From NCBI RefSeq assembly GCF_031551385.1, contig NZ_JAVBNS010000009.1:1-64000 (forward strand): a DNA stretch of 64,000 bases, given 5' to 3'. Position 1 is the first letter of the stretch. The number at the start of each line of letters is the position of its first letter. The notes under the pieces are model-generated. The model made no database searches. It saw only the letters and a list, made by a program, of their open reading frames with translations, and was not told the origin of the DNA. The stretch is from Anaerosporobacter sp031551385. Its GTDB lineage: Bacteria > Bacillota > Clostridia > Lachnospirales > Lachnospiraceae. Positions 1 to 8,467 of the stretch are shown one piece after another. Position numbers and translations under genes: made by a program.

Positions 1-165
1 TGCGGAAACTAATCTATGCAGAGTGAAAAATATCAAAAGATTATCACTTCTCTCAATAGAAGATAATATATTAAATTTTCAAGGAACAATATGACAAAGA
101 GGCAGATTTATAATACCTCATTTGTCGGGCAACTCATAATAATATGTACAAATACAAGTGACATC

Positions 166-194
166 TTGTCTAAGTGGCGAAAAACGTGTATAAT
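166..194 (+). promoter_or_regulatory. Sigma-A-type promoter for the methyltransferase gene
   Basis: A -35 box TTGTCT (166-171) and a perfect -10 box TATAAT (189-194) are separated by exactly 17 bp. Transcription would start near 201, about 55 nt before the ATG at 255. This is seen directly in the sequence; activity is inferred. Confidence 0.75.
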
Positions 195-254
195 CGCTAA
201 TAGAAAATGATTATGAAGCTATAGAATCTTATTAAGGAAAGAGAGTAAAATACA

Positions 255-1118
255 ATGTGGTTAGCAGATGGCTGGAAAGATTACGAAGTAATTGATACTT
301 CAAAAGGAGAAAAATTAGAGCGTTGGGGAAAATATCTATTGGTAAGACCGGATCCTCAAGTTCTATGGGATACCCCAAGAAAACATAAAGGTTGGAAACA
401 AATGAACGGTCATTACCATAGAAGTAATAGAGGTGGTGGAGAATGGCAATTCTTTGATTTGCCAAAACAATGGACAATTAATTATAAGAGTTTGACATTT
501 AATTTACAGCCATTTAGTTTTAAACATACAGGGGTCTTTCCGGAGCAAGCTACAAACTGGGATTGGTTCTCTGACAAAATTAAAAAGGCAGGACGTCCAA
601 TTAAAGTATTGAATCTGTTTGCGTATACGGGTGGTGCAACGTTATCTGCCGCGGCTGCAGGTGCGCAAGTTACACATGTTGATGCGTCAAAGGGTATGGT
701 TACATGGGCGAAAGAAAATGCAAAATCCTCTGGACTAGAAGAAGCATCTATTCGTTATATTGTAGATGACTGTGTGAAGTTTGTTGAACGTGAGATTCGT
801 CGTGGAAACAAGTATGATGCAATTATTATGGATCCTCCATCCTACGGAAGAGGTCCGAAGGGAGAAATCTGGAAGATTGAAGAAGCGATTTATCCTTTTG
901 TACAATTATGTATGAATGTATTATCAGATAAGCCGTTGTTCTTTTTAATTAATTCCTATACAACAGGATTGCAACCAGCAGTACTTGCATATATGATGGG
1001 AACAGAATTAGTACCACGTTTTGGTGGAATTGTAAATGCTGACGAGGTTGGTCTTCCGGTTAGCTCAAATGGTTTAACTTTGCCATGTGGTGCTTCTGGT
1101 CGATGGGAATCGCAGTAA
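255..1118 (+). CDS. Class I SAM-dependent methyltransferase (RlmI/COG1092-like)
   Basis: The 287-residue protein has a Rossmann methyltransferase fold. The SAM-binding motif I region reads NLFAYTGGATLSAAAAGAQ near residues 120-138, and the catalytic-loop motif DPPSYGRG lies near 193-200, as in enzymes that methylate bases in 23S rRNA (RlmI/RlmK relatives). Unlike full-length RlmI it has no N-terminal PUA domain, so its substrate is uncertain; a nucleic acid is most likely. The start at 255 follows a purine-rich AAGGAAAGAGAG site and a good promoter. It stands alone, with a long gene-free stretch after it. The family call is solid; the substrate is inference. Confidence 0.85.
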   Translation: MWLADGWKDYEVIDTSKGEKLERWGKYLLVRPDPQVLWDTPRKHKGWKQMNGHYHRSNRGGGEWQFFDLPKQWTINYKSLTFNLQPFSFKHTGVFPEQATNWDWFSDKIKKAGRPIKVLNLFAYTGGATLSAAAAGAQVTHVDASKGMVTWAKENAKSSGLEEASIRYIVDDCVKFVEREIRRGNKYDAIIMDPPSYGRGPKGEIWKIEEAIYPFVQLCMNVLSDKPLFFLINSYTTGLQPAVLAYMMGTELVPRFGGIVNADEVGLPVSSNGLTLPCGASGRWESQ

Positions 1119-1191
1119 GCTTGTTGAATGTACTTGTGTATGGAAGTGAGTTCAATGCAAAACTTTTTACATTTTCAATGCTTCTTCACTA

Positions 1192-1560
1192 ATGTCCTAT
1201 AACACGAAACACGCTACATACCTAATTACTTCTAAGTGTGTACGGATATGTGTTGAAATGTTACGGAAGCACCCTCGATTCGGCATCCTGCCTTAGAGCG
1301 TGTTTGAAAAATCATTGTACTGTGTTGCACCCTCCACTCAGCAGTCTGAAAGTTCAAAATTCAGTCAACGTAGCCCGCTACGTCTCCTGAATTTTGAACT
1401 TCCATCCAACTAAGTGGAGTGCACAGCGCAGTACAAGCATTTTTCATACACACTCTAGCTCGGGCTGGCTCGGCGTCCATGCCTCGCCTTCCTAGGTTAT
1501 TGATGTACACACTAAGAAGTACTAGAGGTGTTTTGCTATCGTTTCTTAGTTATAGACCAT
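1192..1560. repeat. Long degenerate inverted repeat (MITE-like palindrome)
   Basis: The best-paired arms are 1295-1364 and 1387-1456. They read as reverse complements of each other with a modest number of mismatches, and the inner turn is centred on the self-complementary CGTAGCCCGCTACG near 1369-1382. Weaker outer arms extend the pairing: CTAATTACTTCTAAGTGTGT (about 1220-1240) against ACACACTAAGAAGTACTAG (about 1508-1526). No transposase frame is visible. It could be a non-autonomous miniature element or a large folded transcript end. Confidence 0.6.
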
Positions 1561-1781
1561 CAGGGAAGAAGCAGGTTATAGGTTATTGAGTTTTGCATGT
1601 TTGCTTTGCAGATACACAAGTACAGGTAAGTTGTTGAATGAATAACTATTCTCTGGAGCTACTTGAAAAAAGATAGATTCTTGAAGATATAGTTTTATAA
1701 TAAATGTTTCATAATAAATATAGAAGTGATACTTGTTTAAGAATGCATTTTGTGGGATAGAATAAAAGATAGCTTCCTGGG

Positions 1782-1839
1782 GCATGTTTGAAAATTCATT
1801 ATATTGTTCTGTAACCTCCGCTCAGCAGTCCTGAAAGTT
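1782..1839 (+). repeat. Partial second copy of the palindrome's left arm
   Basis: The stretch GCATGTTTGAAAATTCATTA onward, through CTCAGCAGTCCTGAAAGTT, matches 1298-1352 of the larger palindrome at roughly four bases in five. Only the left arm is present. A second copy nearby suggests a dispersed repeat family rather than a single terminator. Confidence 0.55.
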
Positions 1840-1977
1840 GTGTTTCTTCCTATATAAATAATACAAACGTCCACAAGAGTAGAGTAATAATTTTGGTATA
1901 TGACAAAATGTTTAAAAAATAAAAGACTAGACTTAAAAGATTGTGCATTTTTTAAAAGAAATAAATGAAAAAAATGC

Positions 1978-2006
1978 TTGCAATTATTATAGACCTACTG
2001 TATAAT
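1978..2006 (+). promoter_or_regulatory. Promoter of the S10 ribosomal-protein operon
   Basis: TTGCAA (1978-1983), a 17-bp spacer and a perfect TATAAT (2001-2006). Transcription would begin near 2013, giving rpsJ an untranslated leader of about 277 nt. Confidence 0.8.
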
Positions 2007-2012
2007 ACTTAT

Positions 2013-2289
2013 TGTTGTGACATTGATAGCGTAGAAGCGTGAGGTTGCTGTGCAAGACACAGGTTTTCCGTGGAGCGAATGTCAAGTTATTAAACTGGCG
2101 ACAAGTCACTGTACAAATCAATAGCTCTGCAAGTTGCAGAAGAGGGAGTGTGTGTAATTAGACAAGTTCTGATTACGAAGCAAGAAGCTACTCGTTTTAC
2201 GAGATGGGTTATCTGCGATACACACGGATACGTGTACAGTCACCGCTTGTCGTACTGATATTAAGTGCGAAAAGGAGGCGACTTTTTTT
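2013..2289 (+). promoter_or_regulatory. Long structured leader of the S10 operon
   Basis: About 277 nt separate the predicted transcription start from rpsJ, far more than translation needs. Short complementary segments are visible, for example CTCGTTTTACGAG (2191-2203) and ACACACGGATACGTGT (around 2222-2237). Ribosomal-protein operons often carry leaders bound by one of their products (L4 for S10 operons in several bacteria). Autoregulation here is inference; no leader class was verified. Confidence 0.5.
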
Positions 2290-2607
2290 ATGGCAAGTCA
2301 AGTAATGAGAATTACACTTAAGGCGTATGATCATCAATTAATCGATCAATCAGCTGGGAAAATCATTGAAACTGTAAAGAAAACAGGATCTAAGGTGAGT
2401 GGGCCTGTGCCACTACCAACTAAGAAGGAAGTAGTAACAATTCTTAGAGCTGTTCATAAGTACAAAGATTCCAGAGAACAATTTGAGCAAAGAACTCATA
2501 AGAGATTAATCGATATCATCACTCCAAGCCAAAAAACAGTTGATGCATTATCTAAATTAGAAATGCCAGCTGGTGTGTATATCGACATCAAAATGAAAAC
2601 TAAATAG
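2290..2607 (+). CDS. rpsJ: 30S ribosomal protein S10
   Basis: First gene of the S10 operon. The 105-residue product matches the S10 family throughout, including the GPVPLPTKKEVVTILRAVHK region and the C-terminal MPAGVYIDIKMK strand. S10 sits in the head of the small subunit and, in other bacteria, doubles as NusE in antitermination. The ATG at 2290 follows AAAAGGAGG with a slightly long spacer of about ten bases. A 156-bp gap, unusual inside this operon, separates it from rplC. Confidence 0.98.
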   Translation: MASQVMRITLKAYDHQLIDQSAGKIIETVKKTGSKVSGPVPLPTKKEVVTILRAVHKYKDSREQFEQRTHKRLIDIITPSQKTVDALSKLEMPAGVYIDIKMKTK

Positions 2608-2763
2608 TTTTCAAAAAATTATTAAGCAAGTAATCCTTTAGGGTTTATATATAGAGACCAAGCGTCAGGGCTACCTGAACCAAGCACTCAAAAGTAAGCC
2701 ATCTAGGATGATTACACGAAAATTGTGTAATCCGCTGTAGATTAAACAGGAGGTGCATTCGTA
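2608..2763 (+). promoter_or_regulatory. Structured rpsJ-rplC intergenic region
   Basis: A 156-nt gap between two genes usually packed closely. It contains a perfect 8-bp hairpin, GATTACAC-GAAAATT-GTGTAATC (2709-2731), preceded by a C/A-rich stretch with short repeats such as AACCAAGC and AGCCATC. There is no T-run, so it is not an intrinsic terminator. It could be a ribosomal-protein binding leader for rplC onward or an RNA-processing site; this is inference. Confidence 0.4.
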
Positions 2764-3396
2764 ATGAAGAAAGCAATATTAGCTACTAAAGTCGGAATGA
2801 CTCAAATCTTCAATGAAGATGGAGTATTAACTCCAGTAACTGTATTACAAGCTGGTCCTTGTGTAGTAACTCAAGTAAAGACAGCTGAAAATGATGGATA
2901 CAGTGCAGTACAAGTTGGTTATGGCGACATCAGAGAAAAATTAGTCAACAAACCAAAAAAAGGACACTTTGCTAAAGCAGGTGTTGCTAACAAGAGATTC
3001 TTAAGAGAATTCAGATTTGACAATGCAGAAGAATATACTGTAGGACAAGAAATCAAAGCAGATATCTTCGCAGCAGGAGACAAAATTGACGCAACTGCTA
3101 AGTCAAAAGGAAAAGGATTCCAAGGTGCTATCAAGAGACATGGTTTATCAAGAGGACCTATGGCACATGGTTCTAAATTCCATAGACATGCTGGTTCAAA
3201 TGGTGCTGCTTCAGATCCAAGTAAAGTATTCAAAGGCAAAAAAATGCCAGGACACATGGGTGCTGTTAAAGTAACTATTCAAAACCTAGAAGTTGTTAAA
3301 ATAGATGTAGAAAATAACCTTATCTTAGTTAAAGGTGCAGTACCAGGACCTAAGAAATCAATGGTTATGTTAAAGAATTCAGTAAAAGCAAACTAG
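2764..3396 (+). CDS. rplC: 50S ribosomal protein L3
   Basis: The 210-residue protein begins with the L3 signature KKAILATKVGMTQIF and carries the long central loop (HGSKFHRHAGSNGAASDPSK, about residues 138-157) that reaches toward the peptidyl-transferase centre. L3 is one of the earliest proteins to join 23S rRNA during assembly. The start is set by ACAGGAGGTGCATTCGTAATG. A 27-bp gap with its own AAGGAGG site leads to rplD, consistent with co-transcription. Confidence 0.98.
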   Translation: MKKAILATKVGMTQIFNEDGVLTPVTVLQAGPCVVTQVKTAENDGYSAVQVGYGDIREKLVNKPKKGHFAKAGVANKRFLREFRFDNAEEYTVGQEIKADIFAAGDKIDATAKSKGKGFQGAIKRHGLSRGPMAHGSKFHRHAGSNGAASDPSKVFKGKKMPGHMGAVKVTIQNLEVVKIDVENNLILVKGAVPGPKKSMVMLKNSVKAN

Positions 3397-3423
3397 TTGC
3401 TTTAAGGAAGGAGGAACAAACTA

Positions 3424-4044
3424 ATGGCAAACGTATCTGTTTACAATATCGAAGGTAAAGAAGTTGGTTCAATCGAACTTAATGACGCTGTCTTCGGAGT
3501 TGAAGTAAATGAACATTTAGTTCATATGGCAGTTGTTCAACAACTTGCAAATAAACGTCAAGGAACTCAAAGCGCTAAAACTCGCGCAGAAGTTCGTGGT
3601 GGTGGAAGAAAACCTTGGAAACAAAAAGGAACTGGTCATGCAAGACAAGGTTCTACAAGATCTCCACAATGGACTGGTGGTGGTGTTGTATTTGCACCAA
3701 AGCCACGTGATTATTCATTCAAGATGAATAAACAAGAAAAATTAGCAGCTATCCAATCTGCTTTAACATCAAGAGTAAATGCTTCTAAATTAGTAGTTCT
3801 TGATGAACTTAATTTCTCAGAAATTAAAACAAAACAAATGAAAGCTGTACTTGATAATTTGAAAGTAAGCAAGGCATTAGTTGTTTTAGGAGAAAAAAAT
3901 GAAAATGTAGCATTATCTGCTAGAAATATTCCAGCGGTAAGAACTGCATTAACAAATACAATTAATGTATATGACATCTTAAAGTATGATACAGTAGTAT
4001 TAACAAAAGATGCAGTAGCAAAAATTGAGGAGGTGTACGCATAA
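3424..4044 (+). CDS. rplD: 50S ribosomal protein L4
   Basis: The 206-residue L4 has the typical extended loop rich in Gly, Arg and Lys (RGGGRKPWKQKGTGHARQGS, about residues 59-78) that lines the nascent-peptide exit tunnel. In many bacteria L4 also binds the S10 leader RNA and represses its own operon, so it is the first candidate ligand for the leader at 2013-2289. Its stop codon overlaps the rplW start by one base, indicating translational coupling. Confidence 0.98.
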   Translation: MANVSVYNIEGKEVGSIELNDAVFGVEVNEHLVHMAVVQQLANKRQGTQSAKTRAEVRGGGRKPWKQKGTGHARQGSTRSPQWTGGGVVFAPKPRDYSFKMNKQEKLAAIQSALTSRVNASKLVVLDELNFSEIKTKQMKAVLDNLKVSKALVVLGEKNENVALSARNIPAVRTALTNTINVYDILKYDTVVLTKDAVAKIEEVYA

Positions 4045-4343
4045 TGGCAAATTTAAAATATTATGATGTTATACTTAAACCAATCGTTACTGAAAAAAGC
4101 ATGAACGCTATGAGCGAAAAGAAGTATACATTTTCTGTTCATACAGATGCAACTAAAGGTCAAATTAAAGAAGCAGTTGAAAAAATGTTCGAAGGAACTA
4201 AGGTTGCTAAAGTAAACACTATGAATCTTGATGGTAAAAATCGTAGACGTGGTGCTGTTACAGGTAAAACTGCTAAAACTAAAAAAGCTATCGTTCAATT
4301 AACAGCTGATAGTGCTGATATTGAAATTTTTGAAGGATTATAA
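4044..4343 (+). CDS. rplW: 50S ribosomal protein L23
   Basis: The 99-residue protein begins with the L23 signature YYDVILKPIVTEKSM and contains the basic loop NLDGKNRRRGAVTGK that contacts 23S rRNA near the tunnel exit, where trigger factor and SRP dock. Its ATG shares an A with the preceding TAA, and the Shine-Dalgarno GAGGAGG lies inside rplD, so translation is coupled to L4. Confidence 0.97.
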   Translation: MANLKYYDVILKPIVTEKSMNAMSEKKYTFSVHTDATKGQIKEAVEKMFEGTKVAKVNTMNLDGKNRRRGAVTGKTAKTKKAIVQLTADSADIEIFEGL

Positions 4344-4463
4344 GATTAACTCTTATATGAACTTTGTTACTAGATAGATGATAGATTGACAATATGGTTT
4401 TTTATAACCGATAAGAATAAAATAGACGAACAAGAGTCGTTATTGCGTAAAGGAGTGCAGAAC

Positions 4464-5306
4464 ATGGGAATTAAAAAGTTTAACCCATATACACCTTCCA
4501 GAAGACATATGACTAGCTCAGATTTCTCTGAAATCACAAAAGATACACCTGAGAAATCATTAGTAGTATCTTTAAATAAAAACGCTGGTCGTAATAATCA
4601 AGGAAAGATTACAGTGAGACACCATGGTGGTGGATCAAGAAGAAAATATAGAATCATCGATTTCAAGAGAAAGAAAGACGGTATTCCAGCAACTGTTGTA
4701 AGTATCGAATACGATCCAAACAGAACAGCTAATATTGCACTTATCTGCTATGCAGATGGTGAAAAAACTTATATCTTAGCTCCTAACGGACTACAAGTTG
4801 GAACTTCATTGATGAATGGTGCTGAAGCTGAAATTAAAGTTGGTAACTGTTTACCACTTCAAAATATTCCAGTAGGTACTCAAGTTCATAACATCGAATT
4901 ATACCCAGGTAAAGGCGGACAATTAGTTCGTTCGGCTGGTAACTCAGCTCAATTAATGGCTAAGGAAGGCAAATATGCTACACTTAGATTACCATCAGGC
5001 GAAATGAGAATGGTTCCAATCATTGCAAGAGCAACAATTGGTCAAGTTGGAAACATCGATCATGAACTTATCAACATCGGTAAAGCAGGTCGTAAACGCC
5101 ATATGGGTATCAGACCTACAGTTCGTGGTTCTGTAATGAACCCTAATGACCATCCACACGGTGGTGGTGAAGGTAAGACTGGTATCGGTCGTTCAGGCCC
5201 AGTTACTCCTTGGGGTAAACCAGCTCTTGGCTTAAAGACAAGAAAGAAAAACAAGAAATCTAACAAGATGATCGTAAGAAGAAGAGACGGTAAGAATATA
5301 AAATAG
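4464..5306 (+). CDS. rplB: 50S ribosomal protein L2
   Basis: The 280-residue product (MGIKKFNPYTPSRR start) matches L2 in length and sequence. It keeps the conserved NDHPHGGGEGKTG segment, whose histidine lies close to the peptidyl-transferase centre, and the basic C-terminal tail. An upstream in-frame ATG at 4386 would add 26 residues unlike any L2; the ATG at 4464, preceded by AAAGGAGTGCAGAAC, is the supported start. The leftover 120-bp gap after rplW holds no other gene. Confidence 0.98.
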   Translation: MGIKKFNPYTPSRRHMTSSDFSEITKDTPEKSLVVSLNKNAGRNNQGKITVRHHGGGSRRKYRIIDFKRKKDGIPATVVSIEYDPNRTANIALICYADGEKTYILAPNGLQVGTSLMNGAEAEIKVGNCLPLQNIPVGTQVHNIELYPGKGGQLVRSAGNSAQLMAKEGKYATLRLPSGEMRMVPIIARATIGQVGNIDHELINIGKAGRKRHMGIRPTVRGSVMNPNDHPHGGGEGKTGIGRSGPVTPWGKPALGLKTRKKNKKSNKMIVRRRDGKNIK

Positions 5307-5325
5307 TTATAAGGAGGTAGAACCT

Positions 5326-5604
5326 ATGGGTCGTTCACTTAAAAAAGGACCATTTGCTGACGCTAGTCTACTTAACAAAGTAGATACTATGAATGCAGCT
5401 GGTGACAAATCGGTAATCAAAACTTGGTCACGTCGTTCTACAATCTTCCCACAATTCGTTGGACACACTATTGCTGTTCATGATGGAAGAAGACATGTGC
5501 CTGTATATGTAACTGAAGATATGGTTGGTCACAAACTTGGAGAGTTCGTTGCTACAAGAACATATCGCGGACACGGAAAAGACGAAAAGAAATCAAGAAG
5601 ATAG
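5326..5604 (+). CDS. rpsS: 30S ribosomal protein S19
   Basis: The 92-residue protein has the S19 start MGRSLKKGPF and the conserved HTIAVHDGRRHVPVYVTEDM block. It sits in the head of the 30S subunit with S13. AAGGAGG lies eight bases before the ATG. It follows rplB by 19 bp within the S10 operon. Confidence 0.98.
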   Translation: MGRSLKKGPFADASLLNKVDTMNAAGDKSVIKTWSRRSTIFPQFVGHTIAVHDGRRHVPVYVTEDMVGHKLGEFVATRTYRGHGKDEKKSRR

Positions 5605-5680
5605 TTATAAAATATAAAAAATAATCGTCAGTGGACGAAAAACTGACAGAATTGTTTCACTTTGGAAGGAGGTTTCATCC

Positions 5681-6067
5681 ATGGCTAAAGGACATAGATC
5701 CCAGATTAAAAGAGAAAGAAATGCGAACAAAGATACTAGACCATCAGCAAAGTTATCATACGCTAGAGTTTCAGTTCAAAAAGCTTGTTTCGTATTAGAT
5801 GCCATCAGAGGTAAGGATGTACAAACAGCACTTGGTATATTAGCATACAATCCAAGATATGCTTCAAGTTTAGTAGAAAAATTATTGAAATCAGCAATCG
5901 CAAATGCTGAAAACAATAACGGTATGAATGTTGAAAACCTTTATGTAGAAGAATGTTTCGCAAATAAAGGACCAACAATGAAGAGAATCAAACCAAGAGC
6001 ACAGGGTAGAGCTTATAGAATCGAAAAGAGAATGAGCCATATCACTGTAGTTCTTAATGAAAGATAA
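5681..6067 (+). CDS. rplV: 50S ribosomal protein L22
   Basis: The 128-residue L22 has a slightly long N-terminus, then the conserved body (AKLSYARVSVQKACFVLDAI) and the hairpin ending near RAQGRAYRIEKRMSHITVVL that lines the exit tunnel and influences macrolide binding. The 76-bp gap before it contains a small hairpin (GTCAG...CTGAC). The start follows GGAAGGAGGTTTCATCC. Confidence 0.97.
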   Translation: MAKGHRSQIKRERNANKDTRPSAKLSYARVSVQKACFVLDAIRGKDVQTALGILAYNPRYASSLVEKLLKSAIANAENNNGMNVENLYVEECFANKGPTMKRIKPRAQGRAYRIEKRMSHITVVLNER

Positions 6068-6147
6068 GTAACTCTTTAAGACAAAGTCTTTCATAGTTAC
6101 TAAGATAGTTCTATAAAACCGAACTAATTGAGTGAAAGGAGATTACA

Positions 6148-6810
6148 ATGGGACAAAAAGTTAATCCTCATGGTTTAAGAGTCGGCGTTATTAGCGATTG
6201 GGATTCAAGATGGTATGCGGAATCAGATTTTGCAGATAATCTTGTTGAAGACTATAAAATCAGAAAATATCTTAAAAAGAAATTATATTCAGCTGGTGTT
6301 TCAAAGATTGAAATCGAAAGAGCATCAGATAGATTAAAAGTTATCATTTTCACTGCTAAACCAGGTGTAGTTATCGGTAAAGGCGGATCTGAAATTGAAA
6401 AATTAAAAGTTGAATTACAAAAATTCACTTCTGAAAACAATAAATTAATGGTAGACATCAAAGAGGTTAAAAAACCAGATGCAGATGCTCAATTAGTAGC
6501 TGAAAGCATTGCAGCTCAACTTGAAAACCGTATTTCTTTCAGAAGAGCAATGAAATCTACTATGGCAAGAACTATGAAAACTGGCGCTAAAGGTATCAAA
6601 ACAGCTGTTTCTGGTCGTTTAGGCGGAGCTGATATGGCTCGTACAGAATTCTATAGTGACGGTACTATCCCTCTACAAACATTACGTGCGGATATTGATT
6701 ATGGATTTGCAGAGGCAGATACAACTTTCGGTAAATTAGGCGTTAAAGTTTGGATTTACCATGGTGAAGTACTTCCAACTAAGGCAACTAAGGAAGGGAG
6801 CGATAAATAA
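6148..6810 (+). CDS. rpsC: 30S ribosomal protein S3
   Basis: The 220-residue S3 begins MGQKVNPHGLRVG and contains the type II KH domain with its GVVIGKGGSEIEKL nucleic-acid loop (about residues 73-86), followed by the C-terminal domain found at the mRNA entry channel. An 80-bp gap precedes it, containing a TAGTTC...GAACTA hairpin. Its TAA overlaps the rplP ATG by one base. Confidence 0.98.
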   Translation: MGQKVNPHGLRVGVISDWDSRWYAESDFADNLVEDYKIRKYLKKKLYSAGVSKIEIERASDRLKVIIFTAKPGVVIGKGGSEIEKLKVELQKFTSENNKLMVDIKEVKKPDADAQLVAESIAAQLENRISFRRAMKSTMARTMKTGAKGIKTAVSGRLGGADMARTEFYSDGTIPLQTLRADIDYGFAEADTTFGKLGVKVWIYHGEVLPTKATKEGSDK

Positions 6811-7247
6811 TGTTACTGCCAAAAAGAGTAAAGCGTAGAAAACAATTCCGTGGTTCTATGGCAGGTAAAGCTTTGAGAGGTAACACTATTTCTCACGGTG
6901 AATTCGGTATTGTAGCTTTGGAACCAGCTTGGATTAAATCAAACCAAATCGATGCAGCCCGTATTGCTATGACTCGTTATATCAAACGTGGTGGTAAAGT
7001 TTGGATTAAGATTTTCCCAGATAAACCAGTAACAACTAAACCAGCTGAAACTCGTATGGGTTCAGGTAAAGGAACACTAGAGTACTGGGTAGCTGTTGTT
7101 AAACCAGGCCGTGTAATGTTCGAAATCTCTGGAGTTGCTGAAGAAGTAGCTAGAGAAGCATTACGTCTTGCAACACATAAGTTACCAGTTAAATGTAAAG
7201 TTGTTTCTCGCGCAGACTTAGAAGGAGGTGCGGGCAGTGAAAACTAA
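6810..7247 (+). CDS. rplP: 50S ribosomal protein L16
   Basis: The 145-residue protein begins MLLPKRVKRRKQFRG and includes the TRMGSGKGTLEYWVAVVKPG block, all typical of L16, which helps position tRNA acceptor arms in the A site. The start overlaps rpsC by one base. Its last 11 bases overlap the rpmC reading frame, whose Shine-Dalgarno sequence lies within rplP. Confidence 0.98.
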   Translation: MLLPKRVKRRKQFRGSMAGKALRGNTISHGEFGIVALEPAWIKSNQIDAARIAMTRYIKRGGKVWIKIFPDKPVTTKPAETRMGSGKGTLEYWVAVVKPGRVMFEISGVAEEVAREALRLATHKLPVKCKVVSRADLEGGAGSEN

Positions 7248-7446
7248 AAATTACGTACAAGATTTAAATACAAAATCAGTAGCTGAATTATCGGAAGAAT
7301 TAGTAGCTGCTAAGAAGGAACTTTTTAATTTAAGATTCCAAAACGCAACAAATCAATTAGATAATACAAGCAGAATTAAAGATGTTAGAAAGAACATTGC
7401 TAGAATTCAAACTGTACTTTCAAAGCAAGCAAACGCTGCTGAGTAA
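7237..7446 (+). CDS. rpmC: 50S ribosomal protein L29
   Basis: The 69-residue protein contains the two-helix L29 core (ELVAAKKELFNLRFQNATNQ and the KDVRKNIARIQTVL segment). It lies at the tunnel exit next to L23. I chose the GTG at 7237, spaced correctly after GAAGGAGG; the GTG at 7228 overlaps the Shine-Dalgarno itself and is unlikely to be used. It overlaps rplP by 11 bp. Confidence 0.95.
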   Translation: MKTKNYVQDLNTKSVAELSEELVAAKKELFNLRFQNATNQLDNTSRIKDVRKNIARIQTVLSKQANAAE

Positions 7447-7467
7447 TCCTAGAAAGGAGGAATTGTT

Positions 7468-7722
7468 GTGGAAAGAAACCTTAGAAAGACTCGTATAGGT
7501 AAAGTAGTAAGTGATAAAATGGATAAGACAATCACAGTTGCTGTAGTGGATCACGTTAAGCATCCATTATACAACAAAATCATTAAGAGAACTTATAAAT
7601 TAAAAGCTCATGATGAGAACAATGATTGTAATATTGGAGATAGAGTTAAAGTAATGGAAACAAGACCTTTATCTAAGGATAAGAGATGGAGACTTGTGGA
7701 AATTATTGATAGAGCAAAATAA
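7468..7722 (+). CDS. rpsQ: 30S ribosomal protein S17
   Basis: The 84-residue S17 has the expected RKTRIGKVVSDKMDKTITVA opening and the HDENNDCNIGDRVKVMETRP OB-fold block that binds 16S rRNA early in assembly. It uses a GTG start after AAAGGAGGAATTGTT and is 21 bp from rpmC. Confidence 0.97.
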   Translation: MERNLRKTRIGKVVSDKMDKTITVAVVDHVKHPLYNKIIKRTYKLKAHDENNDCNIGDRVKVMETRPLSKDKRWRLVEIIDRAK

Positions 7723-7745
7723 TTTCTGAAAGGAGTATTGATAGC

Positions 7746-8114
7746 ATGTTACAACAAGAATCAAGACTAAAAGTCGCTGATAACACTGGTGCTAAAGAAT
7801 TACTTTGTATCAGAGTATTAGGCGGATCTACAAGAAGATACGCAGCTATTGGAGATATCATCGTTGCTTCGGTTAAAGATGCAACACCAGGTGGAGTTGT
7901 TAAAAAAGGTGATGTAGTTAAAGCTGTAGTAGTTCGTACTGTAAAAGAAACACGTCGTAAAGACGGATCATATATTAGATTTGATGAAAACGCTGCAGTA
8001 GTAATCAAAGATGACAAAAACCCAAGAGGAACTCGTATCTTTGGACCAGTAGCAAGAGAATTAAGAGAAAAACAATTCATGAAAATCGTTTCATTAGCAC
8101 CAGAAGTATTATAA
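7746..8114 (+). CDS. rplN: 50S ribosomal protein L14
   Basis: The 122-residue protein matches L14 end to end: MLQQESRLKVADNTGAKELL at the start and the NPRGTRIFGPVARELRE block near the C-terminus. L14 forms an intersubunit bridge and is the docking site of the silencing factor RsfS. It starts at an ATG after GAAAGGAG and is followed after 13 bp by rplX. Confidence 0.98.
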   Translation: MLQQESRLKVADNTGAKELLCIRVLGGSTRRYAAIGDIIVASVKDATPGGVVKKGDVVKAVVVRTVKETRRKDGSYIRFDENAAVVIKDDKNPRGTRIFGPVARELREKQFMKIVSLAPEVL

Positions 8115-8127
8115 GGAGGTGTCGACT

Positions 8128-8445
8128 GTGTCAACAACAAAAATCAAAAAAGGTGATACTGTAAAAGTAATCGCTGGTAAAGATAAAGGCAAAGAAGGCA
8201 AAGTTGTTTCTGTTAAAGACGGAAAGGTATTAGTTGAAGGCGTAAACACTGTAACTAAACATGCTAAGCCAAGTCAATCTAATCCAAACGGTGGTATTGT
8301 ACACCAAGAAGCACCAATTGATATGTCAAACGTTATGTATGTTGTAAAAGGAAAAACTACTAGAATCGGTTTTAAAACTGTTGATGGTAAAAAAGGTCCT
8401 ACAAAAGTACGTTTCGCTAAATCAACTGGCGAAGTTATCGACTAA
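8128..8445 (+). CDS. rplX: 50S ribosomal protein L24
   Basis: The 105-residue L24 carries a KOW motif (KKGDTVKVIAGKDKGKEGKV, residues about 8-27), which initiates 50S assembly on the 5' part of 23S rRNA. The GTG at 8128 is correctly spaced after AAGGAGG. An in-frame GTG at 8119 lies within the Shine-Dalgarno and is rejected as a start. Confidence 0.96.
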   Translation: MSTTKIKKGDTVKVIAGKDKGKEGKVVSVKDGKVLVEGVNTVTKHAKPSQSNPNGGIVHQEAPIDMSNVMYVVKGKTTRIGFKTVDGKKGPTKVRFAKSTGEVID

Positions 8446-8467
8446 TTAAGAGAGGAGGTCTCATAAG

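Larger units (their letters stand above)
1119..1977. other. Gene-free stretch between the methyltransferase and the S10 operon
   Basis: I see no convincing gene here. The only long reading frame (minus strand, 1576-1785) has no family resemblance or ribosome binding site. The region holds a long degenerate inverted repeat (1192-1560), a second partial copy of its left arm (1782-1839), and AT-rich DNA leading into the S10 promoter. Confidence 0.7.

Noticed and set aside
1576..1785. Minus-strand frame after the methyltransferase
   Set aside because: No ribosome binding site, no family resemblance, low-complexity AT-rich composition and no promoter.
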